Source: Mantamonas sphyraenae
Lineage: Eukaryota; CRuMs; Mantamonadidae
Length of the DNA: 64,000 nucleotides
Direction of reading: 5' to 3'
Assembly (NCBI GenBank): GCA_026936335.1
Contig: JAPMXV010000002.1
Location: 310,001-374,000, forward strand
The translations under genes and the position numbers were made by a program. Of the stretch, positions 22,101 to 31,890 are shown piece after piece. Within the stretch, counting starts at the first letter, position 1. Every line of letters begins with the position of its first letter. Below the pieces are notes generated by a model. That model saw only the letters and a program-made list of their open reading frames with translations, did no database searches and was not told where the DNA came from.

Positions 22101-24904
22101 AGGTGTTCATGTCCGTTGTCGGTGTGCTGGCGGCGCTGTTGGCTTGTTCCACGTGCGTTGCCCGCAGCGTGGACAGATTCAGAAACACGGACATGGCCTT
22201 GTCGTCCTTGTCGTTCATCATGCATGCCAATGCCAGCTGTGGCTCCTCGAGCTTGAGATACAGCTCAATCTTCGCACGCGATGTTGCGGCTGCACCCTGC
22301 AGAGGTCGGTTTGGCAGGACGAAACGAGCGCCTCCCCGCACGAAGAGGGCCAGCCGAACTGCGTCGCACATGCAAGCCCGTCCACTTGTACTCTTGACCT
22401 TGCCACCGACAGCGATCTCGATGCTGATGTCGGCTCCCACCGCACCGTTGAGCAGGAGAAGGCTTCCCAGCCATGAAGATGCCCGCGGGGCGGATGAATG
22501 GAGCCGGAACACGGTACCGTTGGTGCACATGTTGAGCAGGTGCAAGATAGTAGCTTCGTCCTCGGTGGTGTGCTCCTGCAAGGCGACAGCCAGCCGGTGG
22601 TATGGGGCAATCATGCCGGCCTTCTTGTGATTTCGGCTCCATGCCCTGCTCATTGAGATCATGTACCTGCGTTGCATGCTCGCAGTCACGCCCGGTGCCC
22701 CTTCGAGGATGGCCTCGTGGGTCGCCAGGCCCAGGCAAACATACGCGCGCACGTCGACACTCTTGTCCACGTTGATCTTGCCGAAGGCCTGACTTCCCAA
22801 ATCGACGACGTGAATGCGGTTCTGCGGTTCCTCTTCCTTGTCCTTCTTCTCCTTGTCCTTCTTCTCCTTGTCCTTCTTCTCCTTGTCCTTGACTTGCTGC
22901 TCGAGGGCCTGCTGTGACACGCGTGGCTTCCCGGGTAGCGTTTCCCTGAACCGCTCCAGTTGTTCTTCCATCTTCTCCTCTGCCTCGACATCCTTCTTGT
23001 GCTTGTCACTGTCCAGAGTGTAGCAGACAGCGTGCACTTTGTGTTCTTCGGATGCATCACCGTCCTTTGCACGCAGGTACTCAAACTGTGTGTTGGCCAT
23101 GGACTGCCCCACCATCCCCACCAGCACCTCTTCTGTCGCCTCGATGCACTTCTGCTGCTCCCTCCTCATCTGTTCCTCTCGTTGCTTGCGCCGTTGCTGT
23201 GCAGCACGTTTCTTTCGACTTCGCCGCCCACGACCGCCCCCTGCGCCTCGCTTCTTGCGCTGCTTCTTCATGGACTTGTTCTTCGGTCTGGTGGGAACAA
23301 CGGGGCTGGGTAAGCGGATGGTCGACGACTGGCCCGACTGGGGTGGGATCAGCGCCGTGTATGGGCATGGCTCTGTCGTGCCAATCGTTGCATGTACCAC
23401 GCCCAACTCGTTTGGGGTCCCGTAAACGTCCTGTACCGCCTCGTCATTGAACTGGATCCACTCTCCTGTGTGCTGACGCACCAGTGCAGTGTAGTGTCCC
23501 GAGTTGGAGAAATGTGAAGGGTGGTAGAGTATCACGGTGCGCACTTGGGCACCCACGTCCACCCCAAGGTTGCTGGCCACAACGGCGCCCTGTTCGTATC
23601 TCCCATGGTTGTAGGTGTACACGGAGTTGCGTGTGGAGCGCATCTCGGTGGCGCTCCGGCCCTGGATTGCCCCTTCCGTGCACTTGCTGCAGTCCCAGGC
23701 GAATGTCCCCGTGCTTTCTGGGAGAACTGGGTGACCCATGAAGAATGCCTCCTCTTTGCGCGAGCCCAGCTTCTCCGCACACCCTGGGCAAACAGCGTCT
23801 GACTTCTCAACGACGACGCCACAGGGAACGTCCAAACAGAGCAGGAAATCGGCGTCGTTTCGCACCGCCTCAAGCGCATCATCCACGACTTGCGCGCATT
23901 GCGTGTGCCCATGAAGAAACTGTGCGAGTTTGTTGAGTCTGAGGAGGGACAGCACGTGTGTCGGCGTTAGTTGTGGCCAGTGCGGGGAGGGGAGGCGTGT
24001 GTGCAACGACCCGCCATTCACTTACGCCTCGGTGGATGACTGCTGCCGGCGCAGTTCTTCTCCACGCTCCACACAGAACCACAGATGGAGCAGAAGAGCG
24101 GCCTTGGAGGCAGCGTCCTCATCGATGGGGCCGTTGCAGCCCAGCACATAGGACCACAGAATACAAAGCAGGCGCATCTTCCAATCGCCGGCTGAAACCA
24201 GGTCCCAATCACATACGCACGGGCCGAGTGCAATCAGGAGGACACGCACGGCCACAGTCATGTAACATAGTACCCCTTCCACGTTGCTGTGGTGGGCAGG
24301 GCAGGGCAGGGCAGGTGGGGGGGGGGGTTTGTGAGTGAGTGATGATGCGCCACAACAGCACGCCAGAGGACACCACGTTGAGCGCCGTACCGAATGCCGC
24401 GTCGTGCTTTCAACATGTGTTTCACCACGGGGTTGGCTCCATCAGAGTGCTCCCCATCGTCGTCGTCGTCGTCATCAATTCGCAAGGCCGAGAAAAATTC
24501 GGTGGTGGCCTCTCCGCCCACATGGGGTGTAAACTGCTCACATAGCACATCCACGGCGGAATGGGTGGTGGTCTGCGGTGCATCCCGGTCCCGTGCATTT
24601 ATGCCTATGCATCGAACCAACCCAAGTGTCAGCTTTTGGCGCGCAACGCAAAACGACACGTCAACGTACATCCGAGGTTTTCCAGAAACACAAAGCACTC
24701 CAAGGGTGAGCTAGATTGCCAGTTAAAAACATCACCGGTCGTCGGTTCATCATCGTGACTCCCCGCATCCGGAGGAGTCGGTGTGGGTGCCGATTCATGG
24801 TCCAGGGCGCTCGCGGAGGCCTGCATTCGTTGCGCTGCGACCCTCCTCGACCGGCGAGGCCCAGGAGGGGCAGCGGCAGTGCTGCCCGGCGTCTCTTCAT
24901 TCAT
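19108..24904 (-). CDS. gene A: USP-like deubiquitinase head fused to Fanzor (TnpB-like) nuclease domain
   Basis: Exons 24904-24670, 24604-24391, 24286-24026 and 23938-19108 join with perfect phase at three GT-AG introns (1,846 aa). Intron 3 has GTAAGT, CTAAC and a CTCCTCAG acceptor. Residues about 72-410 resemble a ubiquitin-specific protease. ENLG-C-INA offers Cys79, completed across intron 1. CPGC and CSKC (287/290, 320/323) match the USP zinc finger. SGHYTALVR with GEWIQFND gives His385 and Asn401/Asp402. The C-terminus matches Fanzor/TnpB: RuvC-I LVDWG (Asp1630), VLVVGG...VKDLDEYNTSS (1729-1735), a zinc-ribbon remnant with Cys1739, 1760 and 1763, and QRDQHSCEAFFWTI with Asp1800. The roughly 1,200 residues between, including a Lys-Glu-Asp repeat near 610, are unassigned. 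Fanzors are RNA-guided DNA endonucleases; activity here is inferred. Typical Fanzors are 400-800 aa. Another exon upstream is possible. Confidence 0.68.
22838..22890. repeat. 15-bp tandem repeat coding Lys-Glu-Lys-Lys-Asp
   Basis: The unit TTGTCCTTCTTCTCC is repeated about 3.5 times on the plus strand. Read on the minus strand it encodes a repeated KDKEK-type charged helix in gene A, between the protease-like head and the middle region. It probably forms a rigid or disordered linker. Confidence 0.85.
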
Positions 24905-25876
24905 GAACTGTTGCGTGCCCGTTTGTTTAAATTGAGTAGGACACCGCGTCGTCCCTGTGGCAGTTCAGACGCGTACATACACAACTGGACACAGAGATCA
25001 ATAGAAACCGCGGTTGTATGACATACCTGGCGGTGCCAGGTGCAACAACACATGGTGCCACCCGCGGGGGGGGGGCTTGCAGATGCGGCAAATTGCAATG
25101 CGCTTTGGCTCGTCCAGTAGATGCCTGTGTCCTGAATACAGACCATGCGCACGCCATACATATGCGGATAATCTACAAACCCGCTCTTGTCATCGGTGAC
25201 ATCATCCACAGCGGATGGGAAAACGAGATTGGCTAAGGCTGCACGCCCACCCCGTTTTGGGCACAAATTCCGCGCCCACAACCCTTGGCAGCAAACTGTG
25301 CTTCAGTCAGTGGATGCAAGGTCACGGCTATTGGAGCAGTGCAAGCTCGGCTGCCGTGGATCTCCGATTGCATGGTTGTGTTGGGTACCCACGGGTCTCA
25401 CCACGGAAGCCAACAGCGCCAAGACGGATGTTGTGCAAGCCCCCGGGCATGTGAGTCTATATTGGAGCGCACATGGCCCTGCCGTGCTGCGTCACACACA
25501 ATCAGACGTCACCAAGGGGTCCGAAGGTGCATGTGAACAACAGATTTGAGATTCGTTGTGCCAATGCCATCCCGGCATTCATATGCCGGCTGAAATGTTC
25601 CATGTCGGTTGTGGCACGCCCAGGATGGTGTAGAAGGAGTGTGGGACACCATGGTTTCCGAGAAGGGTGGGAAGGATTGGCGGTTGCAGCACAGCCATGG
25701 ACACACGCCTAACCGGGTGTGAGCATCTCTGTGATCACAAAGAACCCACAGAGGAGTGATATCATGCCTCGGTGAACATTTTATGTGTTTCTGGGCGTTG
25801 TTCTCGGTGGTGGAGCCACGTTCACGCTCAATTGCAACCCACTGTGGAGCGCAGGTGCTTCGGTCCATCCAAGACG
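24905..25876. other. 972-bp stretch without a confident gene
   Basis: No complete gene is supported. On the minus strand, 25281-25023 encodes an open segment (MYGVRMVCIQDTGIYWTSQS and following) ending at a good donor, CCAG|GTATGT at about 25029. It could be a further 5' exon of gene A or a relic. A run of ten G lies near 25064-25073. The rest, up to the coiled-coil gene, has scattered short open frames on both strands, none with recognisable domains, and presumably includes that gene's promoter. No terminal inverted repeat was noticed. Confidence 0.45.
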
Positions 25877-27931
25877 ATGGACAAGGCCACCAAGGCCACC
25901 AAGGCCACCAAGGCCACCAAGGCCAATGCACGGCGCAGCAAAGAGCAAGCGTCGGAAGAGAGCCAAAAAAGCAAGCCATCTTCCGCGGTTGCAGACACGG
26001 AGGCTCGGTTGAAGGCCCTGGAGCAGGCGTTGGCGGAGCTTGTCCTGGTGCAGGAGCAGCAGGTGGCGCTGCACCAACAGCAGCTGGAGACGCAGCGACT
26101 GGAAGAGGCCAAGAAGCTGCAACGCATCGAATACGACATGCAACTGCACGAGTACATGCGCGAAGCCGGAGAGGAGGACGAGTCAGCAGTGTGCGTGTGT
26201 GGTCAATGTCAAAAATCCGCGACTCCGCAGTTGACGGTCGCCAACGCTCCACAGCACCACTACCACATGCTGGAAGGAGCCCCGGTGGGAGAAAACAAGA
26301 CGTGGACAGAGTTTGGCCATCGCACGGGTCGTGGAGAGGCTATTTCGGAGGGCACGGGCGCCGGAAGCGCAGGCTCGACCGTTGCGCCGCTGGCCAATTT
26401 GACGAGCTTGCAGCGAGCGATTCAGGAGCGCAACCACGCATTCCATTTTTTCCCAAAGGCATCGTCACGCATCACAGAGTGGCAGCGCTTCGACGAAAAC
26501 GATCTGCACGAGCGAGGCACGAGCACAGCGTGGAACGACGTGTGGACGACATCGTACAGGCAATCGTTCCAAGCCTCGGACTTTGCAAAGGCAGTGGAAG
26601 CCAACGAACACCTGCAGCGCTTCTCGAGCGTGCAAACACAGATGCACAAGGAGGAACAGGAGGGGCAGGAGGGGCAGGGTGGCAGGTTCAGGACACATGT
26701 GGAACACCAGTTTGCAGTGGAGCGGGCCCATGCCCTTCGCCACTACGTGCCTGTGTTTCAACAGGAGGAACAGACACAGCATGGAGGGCACTCGGATTCC
26801 ATTGCTTCTGAGCAGACCCTCCTGGGCAAGCAGCAAGAGGCAGTGATGCACGAACGCAAGGGCCTGGACACTGACCTGGCCCTGCTGGCGGATCCGGAGG
26901 CCGACGTGGAGCATGCAGTGCCTCACATTCCGCTCCAGGATGTCGAACAAGCCCAAGCACAGTTTGCAAAGCTGAAGAGCATGCTGGAGAAGGAAAAGGC
27001 GACGCTGAAGAAGTTGAAGGCGGCTCAGGATGGAGAAGGAGACGACGATGAAGGGGCCCACGACGAGCACACTCACACGCAGGGGACGTCGAGTACACGC
27101 ACTGCATCCAAAGGTGCCACCGAGAACAAGTCGCCCACGACAAAGTCAAGCAGAAAGGCACCCAAGCGCGTGCGAAGCCGACGCGGAAGCGTGCAAAGCC
27201 GATCCAGCGAGCGCGAGCGGGGCAAGACACGGCGCAAAAGCAAAGGAACGAAGCAAGGGAAAGCCAAAAGGACGTCGAGGAGGTCTGGAAAACAAGAGGA
27301 CGAAGAGGACGACCGCAGCACGGTGATGACGCAGGAGACGGATGTCACCGAGGAGGAAGTGCAGACGCACCGCTCGCATCGTCAGCAGCAGCGACACGAG
27401 GATGCAGAACACACGCAGCAGCAGCACGTGCACAGCACCACGCCCACCAAAACCAAGTCTGTGTCGCTTCTGATTCCCATCTCGCCCGCGCAGCTGGAAA
27501 TGGACAAAGGGTACGACTTTGCGCGCTACTCGCCAGGGTCCTCGGTGACGTCGCTTCCGCTCTCCAAAGTGCCACCGGGGCACCGTAGCCGCGAGAACAG
27601 GCGCTCGCAGGCCAAGAAGCGAGCCAACACCTGTGGGATGTGCGGCAAGTGCCAAACGGCAGACGACTACCACAACGAGGAGGCGTTCCAACTGTTTGTC
27701 GTCTGCGAATGCTCCGTTCCACAGAGCGCCAACATGCCCGACGTCCTGTTTGCCTCGCCCATGGAGGCCGACAACGAGCAGAAGAGCAACAGCAAGATCC
27801 GCAACAACAACGAAAAGACCGCGCAGAAACACATCAGCGGCAGTGCGCATCAAGTCCGACGCAAGGATCCAAACGACTATGGGTCGTCGCCGGCGTCGTT
27901 GGTGTTGGAGTCGCAGTTTTGGGGCCACTGA
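25877..27931 (+). CDS. basic, low-complexity coiled-coil protein, unknown function
   Basis: One exon encodes 684 aa from the ATG at 25877; the frame is open further upstream but begins in non-coding-looking sequence. The N-terminus has an ATK repeat and a coiled coil rich in Glu, Gln and Leu (about 30-95). Two Cys clusters occur, VCVCGQCQK near residue 105 and CGMCGKCQ near 585, perhaps paired metal sites or disulfides. Residues about 370-530 are highly basic (KRVRSRRGSVQSRSSERERG and neighbours), possibly nuclear or microtubule-binding. A second coiled coil (AQFAKLKSMLEKEKATLKKL) precedes it. I recognise no family. Its stop is 32 bp from the stop of the convergent propeller gene. Confidence 0.6.
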   Translation: MDKATKATKATKATKANARRSKEQASEESQKSKPSSAVADTEARLKALEQALAELVLVQEQQVALHQQQLETQRLEEAKKLQRIEYDMQLHEYMREAGEEDESAVCVCGQCQKSATPQLTVANAPQHHYHMLEGAPVGENKTWTEFGHRTGRGEAISEGTGAGSAGSTVAPLANLTSLQRAIQERNHAFHFFPKASSRITEWQRFDENDLHERGTSTAWNDVWTTSYRQSFQASDFAKAVEANEHLQRFSSVQTQMHKEEQEGQEGQGGRFRTHVEHQFAVERAHALRHYVPVFQQEEQTQHGGHSDSIASEQTLLGKQQEAVMHERKGLDTDLALLADPEADVEHAVPHIPLQDVEQAQAQFAKLKSMLEKEKATLKKLKAAQDGEGDDDEGAHDEHTHTQGTSSTRTASKGATENKSPTTKSSRKAPKRVRSRRGSVQSRSSERERGKTRRKSKGTKQGKAKRTSRRSGKQEDEEDDRSTVMTQETDVTEEEVQTHRSHRQQQRHEDAEHTQQQHVHSTTPTKTKSVSLLIPISPAQLEMDKGYDFARYSPGSSVTSLPLSKVPPGHRSRENRRSQAKKRANTCGMCGKCQTADDYHNEEAFQLFVVCECSVPQSANMPDVLFASPMEADNEQKSNSKIRNNNEKTAQKHISGSAHQVRRKDPNDYGSSPASLVLESQFWGH
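25883..25918 (+). repeat. 9-bp tandem repeat (AAGGCCACC x4)
   Basis: Four exact copies lie at the very start of the coiled-coil gene and encode K-A-T repeats. A fifth, altered copy follows. Copy number may vary between strains. Confidence 0.85.
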
Positions 27932-27963
27932 TCACTCTTCAATGAATGCCAGCAGAACACGGT

Positions 27964-30683
27964 TCATTTGCCCGATTTCGCCTCACCCAGTGCTTGTTCG
28001 ACATCCAACACATCCTCTGATGTGTCTGTTGCATCTTGGTCGGTGCAAGGCTCCCACAACATGCGTTGTGAGACGACTGTGCCCAGCCAGATCTCCACGC
28101 GGGAGATCCAGCGGTGTGCGTCGACGGAAAAGTCCACACGGCCGCCATCGTACATGCGCACGTGCACATAGTCGTCCTGGCCGTGTCCGACCTTCCGCCT
28201 CTTTGTACCATGCTCTGCACCTGCGTCGTCTCCACGGTTGCCCTCGTTCCCATCGGCAGCCTCGGCCACAGCAATGGCACTTGCAGCTGCAGACGAACTC
28301 GTGGCTTGTGCCGAGTCGGTGTGCTTCGAGCGCGAGTGGCTTGTGTGCTGTTCCTGTTGCGGTTGCTGTTGGTGCTGCTGCGTCTGTTGCTGAGCTTGCT
28401 GGTGTGTCTGCTCCAGCGGTTCGTGCTGCATCTGTTGCTCGCGGTTGCTGTGTTGCCCGTGCTCCGTGTGGTGTTTCTGATGCGATTGGTGCTTGTGGTG
28501 CGAGGAATGGTGTTGTGTGCCGCTGTGGCCACGTCCATGCGAGTGTGTGTTGCTGTGGCCGTGGTGGTGGTGCCCGTGCCCGTGCCCGTGCCCGTGCCCG
28601 TGCCCGTGCCCAGAGCTGCGTCCTGTGTGATGAGCACGCCCTGACCGTTGCGCCGACGCTTGGTCGTGCCAACCGGGTTCGCTTTGCACCCAACTCAGGC
28701 GCTTCTTCTGCCGCTCGCGCATGAGAGCGCTCTCCACATCCGAGACAAACGCGTCTGCGCGCAGAAAGATCATCTGCAGGATGTGGACCAGCTGCTTGGC
28801 CATGGAGACGTCGAATGTCAGCACACCCTGGTCGTGTTGATGTACAAGTTCGTAGAGCATGGACACGCTGTAGCAGTCTTGCGTGGTGCCGCCCTTGCCC
28901 GGTTTGGCGGAGTATTCTACAAAGTACCAGTCCTGAAAGTCGGTGACCACGCCGATGCCAAAGCCCTTTACACCCGGCAGACCGAAGCGTGTGAAACGCT
29001 TGCAATCCTTGATGAACTTGAGCGCGTGGCTTTCAAAGTTTGCGTTGACGTCGCTGTCGCGGAATTGCAGCCACACAGGGCAGATGGTCTTGAAGTTTGG
29101 GTCGTCGATGAGAGTGACAAACTCCAGGCCAAAGTCGCTGTTGATCATGACGTTGTGGCGCAGCGACGGATGTTCCAGGGCGCCCGTGACGAGCATAAGC
29201 AGCGCAAAGCGCAGCTTGTCCGGGTGGCGGATGACAGGCTTGGCCGAGCCCTTGCGCGGCAGGATGGCGGCCAATTCGCAAATGTGATGCTTCCACATGC
29301 GAGCCAGCGACGAGAGGGGTGTTTCCACGGGTTCATAGAACGGCACGGCGCTAAAGTCGACGCCCACAAGTTCGCCAATCTCCACGCCGAAAATGACGGA
29401 CGAGCGGTTGGCAAAGCGGATATCCGAGGGCAACCGTGGATGCCGGCCACAAAAGATGTCCTTGGGATCATAGTCGAGCTCACGGGACCAGACGTTGCGC
29501 CACTCGACGACATCGGACGGGTATGTATGTGCGGTGATGTTTGTGGCGTCGGTGAGTGGGACGTCGCAGTTGAGCATGTACGAGACGTCTGTGGTGGCAC
29601 TGATTTCCTGGTCCTCCATGTTGAGGTTCCAGACCTTGACTCCTGCGGCGCCACAGGCCCAGACCTCGTGGCCGACGCCGATGACACCGTACGGCGGATC
29701 GAGGATGGCTTCGGTTTCGATGGACAGCACACACTCTCCGTCCTCTGGCAAAAACACAAGGATCTCGGTGGTCATGGCGGCCACAAGGAAGTGGTCGTCA
29801 AAGTAGGCCAGACTGTGGCAGGTGCTGCCTGCGTCGCTGCCGGTGCTCTCGAGAAGAAGGTCGGGCGGCGTCGCATTGCCCTTGTTCAGAAGTGGCGGCA
29901 AGGCAATCTGTGGGTTGTAGGACTGCAACGACTGCAGTTGGCTGGCACGCTCGCTGGGAAAGGTGAGGCCGCGCGGAGAGCCCGGCGCACTTGCGAGCGA
30001 GGTGGCCGACGAGGCCATGGGCGATGAGACGGGATGGAGGGCGCCCGGCACAGGTGCAGACGGGAGAGCAGGCGAGAGGGGCAGGGTGGAGGAGCTTGTC
30101 GAGGCGCGAAGGCTGCCACTTTGAGAAGCCGGGTCGCCGTTGGCCATCTGTTGGTGCTGGCGCTGCAGCTGCATGTGCAATTGCATGCTCTTGAACACAA
30201 CAATGGAGCCGTGCTTGGTGCCAATAAACAGGTAATCGCGTGTACGGAGGATGGCAGACACGCTGTCGTCGTTCTTGTCGTCCTCGGCGGTGGCGTGTGT
30301 GCGTCGTGACGAGCCGCGCGAATCGGAGCCCTCCGCGTGGTGGTGAGCGCTGCCGCGAGTGTTGATGTTTGGGTTGTGGTGGTTGCTGCTGCTGTTGTTG
30401 TTGTTGTTCCCTGTGCCATGTTCCATGGCCGAGTTTCCGCCTCCTCGGAAGCTGCTGCTGTTGCTGTGTGACGAATCAAAACGAGCTGGGCCCACCTTGG
30501 CTTTGCCCTTGCTTCGCCGCCTACGCTCTCGCTCATCCTCTTCCACTTCCATGCTGTTGCCGCTGTCCTTGCGTAGTACGTCCTTGTCGCGAGCTACACC
30601 CTCTTCTTCCATGCGATCCGTTCCGTTGCGCCTGCGCTTCGAAGTTCGCAGCGAACGCGTGTGCGTTTGCTCCTTTGCAGAAG

Positions 30684-30730
<47 letters not shown>

Positions 30731-31890
30731 TTTGGGTTGGTGGTGGAGGTGGTGGTCATGCTTGTGTTGGTTGTGTTGTGGTTCGTTGAGCTGCCACGGG
30801 CGCCTTCCTTGGCCGTCTTGGCGTTGTGCTGTGTGTCTTTCTCCTGCCGATGCTGCGAGCGCGTGCGCGCAACACTGCGGCGAGGATTGCCGGCGCTGGG
30901 CATCTCCTGTACATCCATGGCCTGGTCGGTGGACACATGGGAGGCGTTGTCGCTGGTGGGCGACAGGTAAGCTGCTTTGTGCATGTGGCCAAACACGTCG
31001 TGGCGGGAAAGAACCTGGATGGGCCCGCTGACGGTGTCCCAAATCTCCACGTCGCCGTTTGCACCCGAGGTGACGAGCACGTTGTCCACTGTGTCAAAGT
31101 ACACGGCGTTGATGTTGTCCACGGCGCCTGTGGTGGTGCAAATCCACTCCCAGGTGTAAAAGTTGAGCTGTTGCAGCGAGCCGTCTGAGAAAAGCACCCA
31201 GCAGCAGCCGCGCGTGCCGTCTGCTATCGTGTAGATGGGCGTCTGGTTGAACGTGACCTTGCGGAACACGGCCCCCGTGAATGCGTGGCACACCAGAAGC
31301 ACATTGTTGCGGTTGAGAAAGATGACGTCGTCAAAGATGCGCACAAAGAGGGTGATGCCGGGCTCCAACGTGATGTTGAACACCGTCACGTGCTTTTCCA
31401 CGTCCCAAAAAATGATGCGGTCGCTGTGCACAGTGTACACCAGGGCCTGCGGTGACGTGGGCACATTGTTCAGACCTGCTCCTGCTTTGGGGGTCGTGTT
31501 CCCCTCCTGTGCCTCGTTCGGCGTCCCTTGCCGACTCCGTTTGGTCTCGTTTTCCGCCCCACTGGCCTCGCCACTCGATCCGCCTTCTTCCACGGGGGTC
31601 CTGTTCCCTTGGGCTTTGTCCAATCCCTCGTCCGTCTCGGCCTGTGCCTCGGCCCCGTTGGCCTTGCCCGCGGTCGAGGCCGTGGAGCCGCCCGAGTACG
31701 GACGCTCCGCCTCGCCCGCGTCCACGTCGACGCTTAGGCTGCCGGCACTGATCAGTCGGCTGCGCGATGTTGTGCCCCACATTGGAAGGTGGGTCGGAGG
31801 AGTTGGGTTGGGCACGGGCACGGACGTGCCCAACAGTGGGCGCTGTTGTTGGTGGTGCGGTGGGCCGATGGAAATCATCACACGCTTCAT
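27964..31890 (-). CDS. WD40/beta-propeller-like protein with long low-complexity inserts
   Basis: One exon encodes 1,308 aa. Propeller-like blades are visible in the N-terminal third (DRIIFWDVEKHVTVFNI, NVLVTSGANGDVEIWDT) and again around 500-700 (YLFIGTKHGSIVVFKS, EVWACGAAGVKVWNLN). Between them lies a long Ser/Asn/basic insert. The conserved middle (IFCGRHPRLPSDIRFANRSS, FRDSDVNANFESHALKFIKD) is unfamiliar to me. The C-terminal region has a (His-Gly)7 repeat and Gln/His-rich tract, then ends in a short acidic segment. Family unknown; a scaffold role is inference only. Its ATG overlaps the TGA of FKBP15 as ATGA (31887-31890). Alternative starts at Met5 or Met37 would remove the overlap but leave almost no spacer. 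Confidence 0.7.
28570..28611. repeat. 6-bp repeat GTGCCC x7 coding (Gly-His)n
   Basis: Seven exact GTGCCC units on the plus strand encode an alternating Gly-His tract of the propeller-like protein on the minus strand. Such tracts can bind metals, but nothing else here supports that role. Confidence 0.85.

Noticed and set aside
18843-25876. Complete transposon with terminal inverted repeats around gene A
   Set aside because: No inverted repeats or target-site duplication could be recognised by eye at either flank, and no transposase gene is present.
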